Shown one piece after another: positions 54,296-63,708 of a stretch of 64,000 nt of DNA; positions within the stretch are counted from its first letter, which is position 1; each line of letters opens with the position of its first letter. Source of the stretch: Rhopalosiphum padi (taxonomy: Eukaryota; Arthropoda; Insecta; Hemiptera; Aphididae); the NCBI RefSeq assembly GCF_020882245.1, contig NC_083599.1:75375745-75439744 (forward strand). Reading direction: 5' to 3'. The notes beneath the pieces are model-generated. The model did no database searches. It was given only the letters and a program-made list of their open reading frames with translations, and was not told the origin of the DNA. The position numbers were made by a program, and so were the translations under genes.

Positions 54296-56942
54296 GGGGA
54301 GAGCGGGGTAAGTTGTTACAATTTCAACATATATAATTTTGATATTTTTTCTTTCATCAGTATCATAATTTATGTTATACCATTTTATTAAGTAACTTCT
54401 TAGGTATCTTTCTGTGTAAAAAAAGTTAGAAAAAGTCAATTTTTAATACTTAAATAAATATGATTAAGTCACCTTGTCAAACTGTAACAACTTGCCCCTG
54501 GGTGGGGTAAATTGTTACAGCCCAGGGGCAAGTTGTTACAATATACATTTTTTTTTATAATATGATATATTATTCCTAAAAATAACAAATATTAAGCACT
54601 TTTTTATTGCAGTTTATTATAATAAGAACAGCCTTGTGTATAACAATTAAAAATGAATTAAACATATTACAAATAATAATTAATAAATATTTTATTACAC
54701 AATTTTATAACAAAAAATAACTTTTAAACCTTTTAGAATAAAAACTAACAGTCCCATGTTTTATTTATTTATCAGTCTTACACAAATATTAAGTATTTTT
54801 TATTGGAAAGTATTATAATTAAAACAGTATTCTGTATTACAATTACAAATATTAAATCAAAAAACTAAATATTCTTTTACACAATATTATATAACTAACA
54901 AAAAAATAACTTTTTAAACCTTTATGTATACAAATTAACAGTCTTATACATTACATAATTGACTCTTAAACTATTCAGTATCTTCAAAATCTTCATCAAG
55001 ATCAGAAGAACAGTTTTTACAATTATAAAACAATAACCCACCTGCTCCAGCGCATTTATCATGAGCCCACTTCTTACAAGAACAACATTCAACCCAGTCT
55101 TCTCCTTTGCGGCTTTTAGAATATGCACCAAGACAGATTATACAGAAATAATCATCATCTTCTTCTTCTTCAGAGTCTACTGTATTGGACTTATGTTTTT
55201 TAGTTTTTGGTTTTTGACTAGATTTTTCATTGGTTTTATTTTTATTAAAATCTAATTTACGTTTAGATCTAAGGTCTTTTTTCTTATTTTTCTCATCACG
55301 AGCCTCTTGTTCTAGTCTCAACTTTTCAGAAGTTATATTTTTTGGAGTGGCTGATAATGGGAGAGATTCTTTTACTAATAACGGTATATCATAGATTGAT
55401 ATTGGGATTCCAGGATGTGTGTCCATCCAGCCACTAGCTGAATTATTATAAAATGTTTTAAAGGGACCATAGACTGACACATCCAATGGTTGTAAATTAT
55501 TCGTAGTGTGTGGTGGAAAAGACAGCAACACAATACCATTTTCCTTACAAAAATCGACAACAGTAATAGACAAATGTGAAATATGATTGTCTAAAATGAG
55601 TAGGACTGGAGATGATGGACTACACTTAACATGTTTATGAAAATGCTGAACAAACATTAAAAAAGAAGATGCAGTGACCCATCCACTAGGGTGGCTTGCT
55701 CCAATGCAACCACTAGGTCCGTTATTTACAAAATGCTGTTTAAAATTAACTCTTGGAAATATGAGCATAGGTGGCAAAGAATTACCTATTGCATTGACTG
55801 CAAACACCATTGTTACAGTTGTCCCTCTTTCACCAGAAGTAGACCTTCCAACTTGTTTCTTCCCCTTTTCTGCAACAATTTTTTTTGGTTTTTGCACAGT
55901 TGTGACACCAGTTTCGTCAACATTCCATACTCTATGCCCCTCAAAATTATGCTTCACATACAGACTATGTAGATTATCAAAAAAAATAGCAACATTGTGT
56001 CTATTAAAGCTGGTGATTCTCCCAAGACTAGTTGCTTCAGGTAAGCGTAATGATAAAGTATGATTTCTTTTTAAAAATTTAGTAAACCAGTCTTTAGAGG
56101 CTATTTTGTGTACATCCCACCCTTTGGGATATGCAACATTATTTAATTTTGCATATTCATATGCCAATACCTTAACATCTGATGGTGTAAGACCATAATA
56201 AATTCTGCTACAATGTACCAAGTAATTAGATAAAGTAGATTCTAACTCATCTGAAAAGATTTGTTTGTTTTTTGCATAGCCTACCAGTTTACAATATGGT
56301 TTTAATGGTAAATTTGATTGTTTCTTTATATATCTTTGAAGAGTCATAAAGTTTATTTGATATTTTTCTGCAGCATTTCTTAGTGAACTTTCTTTTGATG
56401 ACACTTCAGCAGCAGCATTTTTATAAATATCTTCAGATATTGTACCACGGTTTGTTCTTTTTATATAGTTTCTAACCATCTAAATAAGACAGTTATAGTA
56501 ATTAATAACTTGTACATACAAATTCAATTTTTTTTTGTAGTGGGGTAAGTTGATACACTGTAACAACTTGCCCCATACAGAAATATTTCGTATGCAGTGT
56601 TATCACATGAAAGTAAATGGTTAATTTTGTAATTTGTGAATAAAAAATGAAATAGTATTACCTAATGAATATGTACATAGTAACAAAAATGTCTTATCTT
56701 AAGTACTTGCTACGAAAAAAAATAATGAAATTGTCAACTAGAATTTATTACTGATATGTAAAAACAGATATTTATAAATATATTTTGATATTGATAATAT
56801 ACAACCGTTGTTATCACGAAATATTTTTCTCGTTAATTTGTTTTACAAAATCATCTGAACGATACAGTTCTACCATAATTTAAAGTGCAAAATATCCCCA
56901 ATGTAACAACTTGCCCCTGTAACAACTTACCCCGCTCTCCCC
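54296..56942 (-). mobile_element. Tigger/pogo-like transposon inside the integrase gene
   Basis: It begins GGGGAGAGCGGGGTAAGTTG and ends in the inverted complement, with TA at 54294-54295 and 56943-56944. Inner copies of GGGGTAAxTTGTTACA / TGTAACAACTTGCCCC occur at about 54,480-54,540 and 56,540-56,575. 2,647 bp with one open transposase gene. It belongs to the same lineage as the decayed element at 16,108, judging by end sequence and the PHD-tailed transposase. Confidence 0.95.
54971..56479 (-). CDS. pogo/Tigger-like transposase with C-terminal PHD-like finger, intact frame
   Basis: 502 aa starting MVRNYIKRTNRGTISEDIYK. Residues about 10-60 are a psq-type HTH (AAEKYQINFMTLQRYI). A CENP-B-type DNA-binding domain follows to about 140. 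The DDE_1 core has WNVDETGVTTV, LLILDNHISHLS and LQPLDVSVYGPFK. After a Lys-rich acidic linker comes a PHD-like zinc finger (CIICLGAY...CCSCKKWAHDKC...CKNC). The section after about residue 365 is shorter than in relatives, so a small internal deletion is possible. No stop or shift. The PHD-like tail suggests chromatin targeting. Confidence 0.9.
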   Translation of the reverse strand: MVRNYIKRTNRGTISEDIYKNAAAEVSSKESSLRNAAEKYQINFMTLQRYIKKQSNLPLKPYCKLVGYAKNKQIFSDELESTLSNYLVHCSRIYYGLTPSDVKVLAYEYAKLNNVAYPKGWDVHKIASKDWFTKFLKRNHTLSLRLPEATSLGRITSFNRHNVAIFFDNLHSLYVKHNFEGHRVWNVDETGVTTVQKPKKIVAEKGKKQVGRSTSGERGTTVTMVFAVNAIGNSLPPMLIFPRVNFKQHFVNNGPSGCIGASHPSGWVTASSFLMFVQHFHKHVKCSPSSPVLLILDNHISHLSITVVDFCKENGIVLLSFPPHTTNNLQPLDVSVYGPFKTFYNNSASGWMDTHPGIPISIYDIPLLVKESLPLSATPKNITSEKLRLEQEARDEKNKKKDLRSKRKLDFNKNKTNEKSSQKPKTKKHKSNTVDSEEEEDDDYFCIICLGAYSKSRKGEDWVECCSCKKWAHDKCAGAGGLLFYNCKNCSSDLDEDFEDTE

Positions 56943-57284
56943 TACATTTTTATATTGTGTTTTTTCACTAGGGCTTCAAAATTTTTATTGTAAAATTCGC
57001 GGCCCTTATCAACGTGCAATAGATTAGGTCTGTTCTGTGCGAAAATTTTACCAGCTGCCGCAGCGACTTCCTCGCCCCTTTTGGTCTTCAAGGCCGCGTA
57101 AAATAAACGTTTAGTAAAACAATCGATAATGAACAGTATATAGTTATACGATTTATTCACGGCGGAAAATTGTTGCATGTCGACGAGGTCTGCTTGGAAT
57201 AAATCGTTTTTACCGTAAACAATGACTCGACGCCGCGGATAGCTCCTTCTGGCCGACGCGTGAAGTTCCGTCGCAATCGCCCGC

Positions 57285-58157
57285 TTAGACATTGGGTATT
57301 TTTTTCAATAGTTTAGCCTCGACTAATTCTTCACAAATCGATATTATCTCGTTACGAACTGCCGTGTTGCCCGCAGCGAGAGACGAATACAATAAACGCA
57401 GTCTATCGACCAACTCGTTAGGATCGTTCCAATAAGTGATATTGTGCTTTTGCAATCGTATATTAATACCCGCACCCGTTAAAATATTATTTTTTCTCGA
57501 AAACAAATTCGATATTATTCCAGATTTCGGTCCTTTAGATTTACGAATACGTTCGCCGTTCGACGTCCTGTGCGCCGATGTCTGAATTAAGATCAGTTTA
57601 TACGCATTTAAATCCGCCCGTGTATATTTCTCCGAGTCGGGGGATTTAAGGAATAATAAATCGATAAGTCCCGACGTTACCGGGTATGTACGTGTATCGC
57701 CTTCTATGCGTATCGCGTTATCGAAAAATTGTATTTCTTTTCCGCCCAATTCGAACGCGTCGTTAGATAATTTTCTCGGACCGTATATTCGGTCCAATGC
57801 CGGTTTTGTCCAAGGACCGAAACGTGCGTTCAAATCCGCATACGTTGTAGGCGAGGTCTGTTGCGGCGGCGGTGAACTGTTCACAATAGAATCCTCATCT
57901 GGCGATGGCGACGCCGCTCTCGACGGCAACGATGCGGGCGGTGACGATGCGGTCTGGAAAGGTTTCCTTTTGTTATTCGACGACCGTATCTCGTTCAGAG
58001 GTCCAATAATGGGGCCGAATGTGTTATTTATTAACGCGTCCGTTTCAAACCTACCCGTTTTTAACGCGTTATATTTTTGTTTTATATTCGCCCTCGCTTG
58101 AATTATATCCGTCAATATCGTTGGCGATGATACTGTCGAGTTGTTCTCCTTATCCAT
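57285..58157 (-). CDS. DUF8207-type protein of adintovirus-like element
   Basis: 290 aa from the ATG at 58157 (MDKENNSTVSSPTILTDII). I choose this over the in-frame 58289 ATG because it clears the ATPase stop by 40 bp. After a Ser/Pro-rich region (residues about 60-105) comes a conserved domain: FGPWTKPALDRIYGPRKL, GGKEIQFFDNAI, TSGLIDLLFLKSPD, DLNAYKLILIQTSAHR, RKSKGPKSGIISNLF, and YWNDPNELVDRLRLL near the C-terminus. I recognise this as the domain catalogued as DUF8207, common beside such integrases in insects; function unknown. The stop overlaps the integrase ATG by 8 bp, a tight viral-style packing. Intact. Confidence 0.75.
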   Translation of the reverse strand: MDKENNSTVSSPTILTDIIQARANIKQKYNALKTGRFETDALINNTFGPIIGPLNEIRSSNNKRKPFQTASSPPASLPSRAASPSPDEDSIVNSSPPPQQTSPTTYADLNARFGPWTKPALDRIYGPRKLSNDAFELGGKEIQFFDNAIRIEGDTRTYPVTSGLIDLLFLKSPDSEKYTRADLNAYKLILIQTSAHRTSNGERIRKSKGPKSGIISNLFSRKNNILTGAGINIRLQKHNITYWNDPNELVDRLRLLYSSLAAGNTAVRNEIISICEELVEAKLLKKIPNV

Positions 58158-58197
58158 GATCTCGAGATAATGTGTAAAATTTGAGCGCGCCGTCTTT

Positions 58198-58902
58198 TTA
58201 TATAATGACGTACTTGTCGAAGCCGTGTCTATAACGCCCGTTATCGCGCGCGTTTTCACTACTGATAACGACGAATTCAAATCTTCCACCCCGCCAACAC
58301 GTCATGCAAAAATCTTTAAACTCCGTGTATTTGATATCGCCAGAGCAATGCTCGTCGTAGACGTGTTTTAAATTCATTTCGTCTTGTTTGAAAAGCACTA
58401 TAAAATTAGCGTTGTCGCGGATCAATTGTTTCGGGACGCGCGAATACGATTGTGCCAAATAACACACATCTATAAGGTTGTGCCTCGATCTACTGAAGTA
58501 CGAACGTATGATTCCTTGATTGCAAATTATGACATCGTCAAATAGGAAAACTGAGTTAGGTAGAGCTTTTTCAGGCTGAATAACAGTTTCGTTCTCGCTG
58601 AATTTATATAATTTAACGTCCGGAACACCGCTCAAAATTTTATCGAGCATTACATATTAAGCTTGTTCTAACGTTTTTGAATAAATATATACATTTTCAA
58701 ATTTAATCCCGTTCTCGTGAACCAAAAGCGTGAAAATAAGATTTGTTTTACAGCACCCGGACGGGCCTACGATCAGCGCGCGTATCGTGTTCGGAAACAA
58801 CGGTCCGTGTGTCGGCGCGTGCAGTGCAGCTCCGTTATTACATAACGATAGCGGGTCGATATTGTCGACTCTGAGCTTTATCACTTGGTCTACAAACCGC
58901 AT
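58198..58902 (-). pseudogene. Packaging ATPase (A32/FtsK-HerA type) with one in-frame stop
   Basis: The gene starts MRFVDQVIKLRVDNIDPLSL. It has a Walker A motif VGPSGCCKTNL near residue 45 and Walker B VFLFDDVII near 120. Then come AQSYSRVPKQLIRDNANFIV (a sensor-like region) and a C-terminal FCMTCWRGG segment. A TAA at 58657-58659 interrupts it after residue 81. The frame is the same on both sides, so this is a single nonsense change; total about 234 codons, a normal length for Polinton/adintovirus ATPases. Family role: pumps element DNA into the capsid. The start codon lies 40 bp from the divergent PLA2-domain gene. Confidence 0.88.
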
Positions 58903-58942
58903 TGTATAAATACGCGTGACGTTCGAGCGACGTGCTCATATA
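58903..58942. promoter_or_regulatory. 40-bp shared promoter between ATPase and PLA2/pX genes
   Basis: The two divergent start codons (58902 minus, 58943 plus) are only 40 bp apart. TATAAATA at 58905-58912 points to the plus-strand gene, placing the start of its transcript almost at its ATG. No separate TATA for the minus-strand gene fits in the gap, so its transcript must start inside the PLA2 gene. Confidence 0.5.
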
Positions 58943-59833
58943 ATGTTACCGCGTTCGAAGTACAAGTCCAATAGCGGTGCAGGTCTACTGAACACCGTAA
59001 TAAATAGTCTACCGTTTGAATTACATCTGCCCGGTTATCAGTACTGCGGGCCGGGGACCGATTTAAAAAAAAGACTCGCTCTCAGCCAGCCGGGAATAAA
59101 CGGTTTGGACTCGGCGTGCAGGGAACACGACATAGCTTACGAAAAAAGTAATTCTTTGTCCGATCGCGGTGCGGCCGACAGTGTATTGGAAGAACGTGCT
59201 TGGAGCAGAGTGGGCGCGAAAGACGCCGATTTTAAAGAAAAAGCCGCCGCGTGGTTTGTAACGACGGGTATGAAGGCTAAACGCAAAATCGGTGCTGGAT
59301 GTGGGTTCTCTAGTATTGTCGGCGTGTGTAAAAAAGCGTTAAAAAAATCGTTAAAATCGTGTTCGGGAACACCGAATATGAACAGTTTAATTAAATCGAC
59401 TGTCCTAGTCGCGCGAAAACATGTAAAGTCTGTGGGGACTCGATCGAAAAATAAAAATAAACCGCCTCGCGTCATCAGAGTTCCGAAAACGGGGGGCTCT
59501 TTAACTTTAATCCCGGTGTTGGCGGGACTCTCGGCGCTCGGCATCCTGGCCGGCGGCGTTGCTAACATCGTTAGAACGATACGCGGTATTAGATCGGACG
59601 TCGGCACATCCGTGCATTTAGGCAAAGGCGTGTATCTAAGGCCGTATAAAAGCGCGGGCTCGTATACTATAGCACGGAAATCCAGCGCTATTACATCGCG
59701 GATTAACAAACGAAAAAAATCGGTGACGCGAAAAAAACAAAATAATAAATCTCGAAAAATTAAATCTAATAAACAAAATAATAAATCTCGAAAAATTAAA
59801 TCTAATAAAAAATCGTTGAAATCGAAAAACTAA
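58943..59833 (+). CDS. Parvovirus-type phospholipase A2 domain fused to adenovirus pX-like tail
   Basis: 296 aa from MLPRSKYKSNSGAGLLNTVI. Residues 29-66 match the VP1-type PLA2 core: LPGYQYCGPGTDL with the calcium loop GPG at 36-38, and CREHDIAYEK with the catalytic His-Asp pair at 62-63. A middle region has spaced Cys. Residues about 184-212 (GGSLTLIPVLAGLSALGILA and on) form a hydrophobic, Gly-rich segment like the adenovirus core protein pX/mu and adintovirus pX. The C-terminus is strongly basic with a repeated NNKSRKIKSNK. In such elements the protein probably helps the particle cross endosomal membranes and condense DNA. No break is visible. An in-frame upstream GTG (58916) is less likely as start. 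Confidence 0.87.
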   Translation: MLPRSKYKSNSGAGLLNTVINSLPFELHLPGYQYCGPGTDLKKRLALSQPGINGLDSACREHDIAYEKSNSLSDRGAADSVLEERAWSRVGAKDADFKEKAAAWFVTTGMKAKRKIGAGCGFSSIVGVCKKALKKSLKSCSGTPNMNSLIKSTVLVARKHVKSVGTRSKNKNKPPRVIRVPKTGGSLTLIPVLAGLSALGILAGGVANIVRTIRGIRSDVGTSVHLGKGVYLRPYKSAGSYTIARKSSAITSRINKRKKSVTRKKQNNKSRKIKSNKQNNKSRKIKSNKKSLKSKN

Positions 59834-59936
59834 CTCTGCCCAATCGTGCCCTTTACGATTTTGAAATTAGTGAATACGCTAAACGCGCGAAAATATCTCA
59901 TTTCAGAGGCGTATATTGCATAGACAGGTTGCCCGT
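59834..59936 (+). pseudogene. Amino-terminal fragment of an adenain-like cysteine protease, cut off by a hAT insertion
   Basis: Right after the PLA2 gene, an open frame encodes LYDFEISEYAKRAKISHFRG followed by VYCIDRLP. This resembles the start of Polinton/adintovirus adenain-type proteases (an FRGVF-x-RD-x-LP-like motif). At 59,937 the hAT terminus CAGTGGCGTGC begins and similarity stops. No in-frame ATG is visible, so the first codons may lie in another exon. The catalytic His/Asp/Cys region would be downstream and is not in the window. Confidence 0.55.
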
Positions 59937-60152
59937 CAGTGGCGTGCAGAACATTTTTCAGATCTGAGGCAAACTATACAATTTGACCACCCACCCACCC
60001 TACCACCATCAGGTTTTTCGTTATTATTATTATTTTTTTTTCATTAAAAATTATTATAAATATTATTAAGTTTTATGGTATAATACAAAATAGGACACAT
60101 TTTTTATTTAAAAAAATATCAACTATTATAATATAAGATTATAAAAATGATT

Positions 60153-63100
60153 TTATTTAAATAATAAAGCTTTCTTTAATAAATCAGATGATTTTCCAAA
60201 AATATTTAGGACTTCATTGATGTCAATGGAAATATTTCTTTCGCAGCTTATCAACATCAGGCTTTCTAATCTTTCTTGTTGCATTGTGGATCGCAGTCTT
60301 GTTTTTATCAATTTGACCTGAATGAATAAATTTATCCAAATAAGTTAATATTATATTTATAATAAATATAAATTTTATATACATAATTGGTAATTACATA
60401 TTGTATAATAATTATATAGATTATAATCATATATCTAAAAAATTGAATAAAGAGTTCAAGTTTCTTTTATTTCATTATAAAATTTGTCATCTGGGGAAAG
60501 TATTACCTTTGAAAAAGAACGTTCAGCTGATGCAGACGATGCTGGTATAGTACCAAGTGCTTTAAAAGCTTGATATAAGTTTGGAAAAGCAGCCACTAAA
60601 GTGTAATTAGAAAGTACATGAAGAATTGTCTCAATATTAATTGCATTTTCTGTTCCTTCGCCAAAAGAAATGTCATTAAATTCTTCATCATCGTCATCAC
60701 TACTAATGTTTGCATTAAGTGGCTCATTGTAATTGGACTTATTATTATCCCCATGTAACTTAGTAGTCAAGTTTAATCCAGTTAGTAACTCACTTAAACT
60801 ACTACTAAATTGGATATATTCTAATCTTAAACTTGCTGTATCAATACCTTTTACCCAATTAGAAATATAGTTAAAACAATCTACTGGAAGTGGCTTTTTT
60901 TCTTTAGAAAATTTTAATAATCTTTCAGGTGATAAAAGACATAAATCCTTCAAAATTTCCCTTGCATCGGAGAATCGTGAATTTATTGACATTATAATGT
61001 GATCAAGAACTTTATAAAATGTATTTTTTCTATACCTTTCAATAGGTGATTCAGGAATTTGGTCTTGTGTATTTTCACCGGGCATTTTTTTTATTTTCCT
61101 CATCCTCACTGATTTAAAATTGCTTGGTAAATCATCATCAAGTTTATGAGTTCTTGTAAATAATTTTGCTTCATTTATAATTGAATCACATTCTTCTTCA
61201 GAACGCATGCCTGTTAACTTTACTTTACATGAATCTACCAATTTTAAGGCTTGTATAAAATCAAGCGATTTACTTTGCAAATAATTGGAAAGTGGAGTTG
61301 TAATATTAAATATATTTTTTAGTAATATCATTGATAATACAAATTCAAATGTTGTTATTGTTATTGTAAGACTTTTAGCTGTTGAAGCAGTTACTCTATC
61401 ATTTGACTCCTTTAATATACTTAATGTTTTTAATAATTCCTTATATTTTAAATGTATTACATCAATAACACGACCATGTGATGCCCATCTTGTATCAGAA
61501 AAGTGCTTTAACCGTCTTACTCGTTCAGTTGGGTTCAATTCTTTTTGACAATTTACAAATACAGCTGTTCTTTTTCTAGCTCGCATGTATGCTACTAATG
61601 ACTGCACTTCACCAAAAAAGTTTCTTGTGTCTTCACAACAATCACATGTATCGACTATCACTAAATTTAGTTGGTGTGCAAAACACCATATGTATAAAGC
61701 TCTAGGGTTTTCCTTTTGAATTAACGTTCTTAACCCGGAATATTCTCCCTGCATTGATGCAGCACCATCATACGATTGAGCGCACAAATCTTCCCTCCAA
61801 TTTATACCATATTTTTCAGTAATATTTTTAAAAGCATGAAATAGTCCCATACCAGTACCATCAGTTGCCGTTTCTAAAGCAGCCAATCGTTCTTCTATCA
61901 TACCATCATCATTAACATATCTTAATACTAAAGAAAATTGTTCCTGGTTTGAAATATCAGTAGTAGTGTCAATTATGACAGCAAATAATTGAGATTTTTT
62001 TACTTGATCTAGAATATTGGTACGTATCATGTCACCAATTATTTTTAATAAATTATTTTGACTTCTATTGGATAAAAACGTTAAACGGTTTTCTTTAGTC
62101 ATATTATTAATTTTATCTAAATGATTATTTAAAGATGGATGAAATTTACTTATTAGTTTAACTAGTTCTAAGAAATTTCCTCGATTTTGTGAAGTAATTT
62201 GTTCATCATGACCACGAAGTGGAATATTTTGACGAGCGCAATATATTAATATTTGAATTACAGCTAGAACAATCTCACGATTTGTAGCAACTTGATTATT
62301 AACAGACTGAAGTAAAGTTAAATCTAACCGTAAATTTGCAATATAAAGGCCCCGACTTATTTCAGCCTGTAAATGTTCAGGAATTGATTCATGAACTTCA
62401 ATTGTTCGCTTCAAATTTTTCCAATCATTCGAGCCATTTGTAACAAATTTATTTTTTTTTATTTTCGATAAACCGAACAATTTACATGTAGTACAGTAAA
62501 TTTTATCCAAGATTGGTGAGTATGATAACCAGATTCTTTTAACTAATTTTCCATTTGATAGTGATTTGTGAAAATATGATTGATGAAATGATCTAGAAAA
62601 ACCACTTGAATCCAAAGATTTTGGATATATATTATTGAGCAGATCGAATGGGCTAGGTTGACATGGTCCCATTTCCATAAAATAATGAAGTAAAGTATGG
62701 GAAATATTATCTGGTATCTTTGATGGATCGTTTGGAAATTTACTTTCATAACTATTGCCGAGACTATTGCCTACGATAAAATAAAAAAGTATTTTAATTT
62801 GATTAAAAAACAAAACATGATGTAATATATTAATATCAAAAACAAAATTAAATATGATATTAATTAGAGTATTACATTTTTTTAAATATCAAGAATTCAA
62901 AAATAATATATCTAGTAAATTTCTATAAGAAAATATTAATTCATTTAATTTAGCTATTTAAGTATAACATTATCATATTCCACGTACCTGTCAAGTTTAT
63001 CGATTCAGTTGCCTTTGAAATTGTACTGCTTTCATGGCTATCACATAAATCTCCAACAAAATGCTCTGGTTCGATATTTTCTATATTAAAAAAATAAATA

Positions 63101-63708
63101 ATTAAAGAAAATGTATGTACACAATTTATGCCTATTAATTTTTTTAAATATCAAAAATTCAAAAATAATATATCTAGTAATTTTCTATAAGAAAATATTA
63201 ATTCATTTAATTTAGCTATTTAAGTATAACATTATCATATTCCACGTACCTGTCAAGTTTATCGATTCAGTTGCCTTTGAAATTGTACTGCTTTCATGGC
63301 TATCACATAAATCTCCAACAAAATGCTCTGGTTCGATATTTTCTATATTAAAAAAATAAATAATTAAAGAAAATGTATGTACACAATTTATGCTTATTAA
63401 TTTTTTTAAATATCAAAAATTCAAGAATAATAAGAAAATATTCATTAATATGGGGCAAATTGCAACAATTTTTTTTTGTCTATTATTGTCAAAGAATATT
63501 CAATTTTACTATAATGCTTTAAATAAAAATATATTTCAATTCTTAATGATGAATTTAACCTTAGCTTTTCCCAAAACTAATAAACTTTTCCTAATTAAGA
63601 AAAATATTTACTTACCAGAATTAGAATTTTGACATATTAAATAATTATGCTGTGTATGTTCTGTATAATTTTCTTCAATACTAGAGGGTGGAATATCTTC
63701 GTTTTTAA
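60153..63708 (-). CDS. hAT transposase with TTF-type zinc finger (ZMYM1-like), multi-exon, 5' end uncertain
   Basis: Exons read on the minus strand: 63,616-63,708 (donor gtaagt); about 63,254-63,337 and 62,992-63,075 (near-identical duplicated exons, donor gtacgt); 60,507 to about 62,772 (acceptor tatcgtag, donor gtaata); 60,153-60,317 (acceptor cattcag). Domains: TTF-type finger (IYCTTCKLFG...NDWKNL), DUF4371 region with LRGHDEQITSQNRGNFLELV, the core VIIDTTTDISNQEQ and AQSYDGAASMQG, and a hATC dimerisation tail beginning ASSASAERSFSK and completed by the last exon (RLRSTMQQERLESLML). About 850 aa in total, intact where visible. Further 5' exons may lie beyond the window. Confidence 0.8.
62875..63398. 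repeat. 262-bp tandem duplication including an exon
   Basis: The block containing TATCATATTCCACGTACCTG and CGATTCAGTTGCCTTTGAAA occurs at 62,971 and again at 63,233, nearly identical over about 262 bp. Each copy carries the same ~84-bp exon (encoding EPEHFVGDLCDSHESSTISK) with its splice sites, so the transposase gene has a duplicated exon. Confidence 0.9.

Larger units (their letters stand above)
53735..57292 (-). pseudogene. Polinton/adintovirus-type integrase with chromodomain, split by a transposon
   Basis: The N-terminal part (56,943-57,292) starts MSKRAIATELHASARRSYPR and holds the first two acidic catalytic residues of the rve domain (LFQADLVDMQ and LHVDKGREF). The C-terminal part (53,735-54,293) contains the Glu region (IIERVNRTIKARMF), an SH3-like segment (KFSVGDKVRIS), and a C-terminal chromodomain (YLVEKVIRTKGRRVFVRWLG). 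A 2.65-kb Tigger-like element at 54,296-56,942 separates them. The frame is continuous across a single TA, so the insertion is the only visible break; total 302 codons. Family role: joins element ends to host DNA, with the chromodomain possibly guiding targeting. Confidence 0.9.

Noticed and set aside
58545..59709. Long antisense frame 59,137-59,709 (190 aa) opposite the PLA2 gene
   Set aside because: Pure shadow of a G+C-richer coding region; the plus-strand frame has the family motifs.
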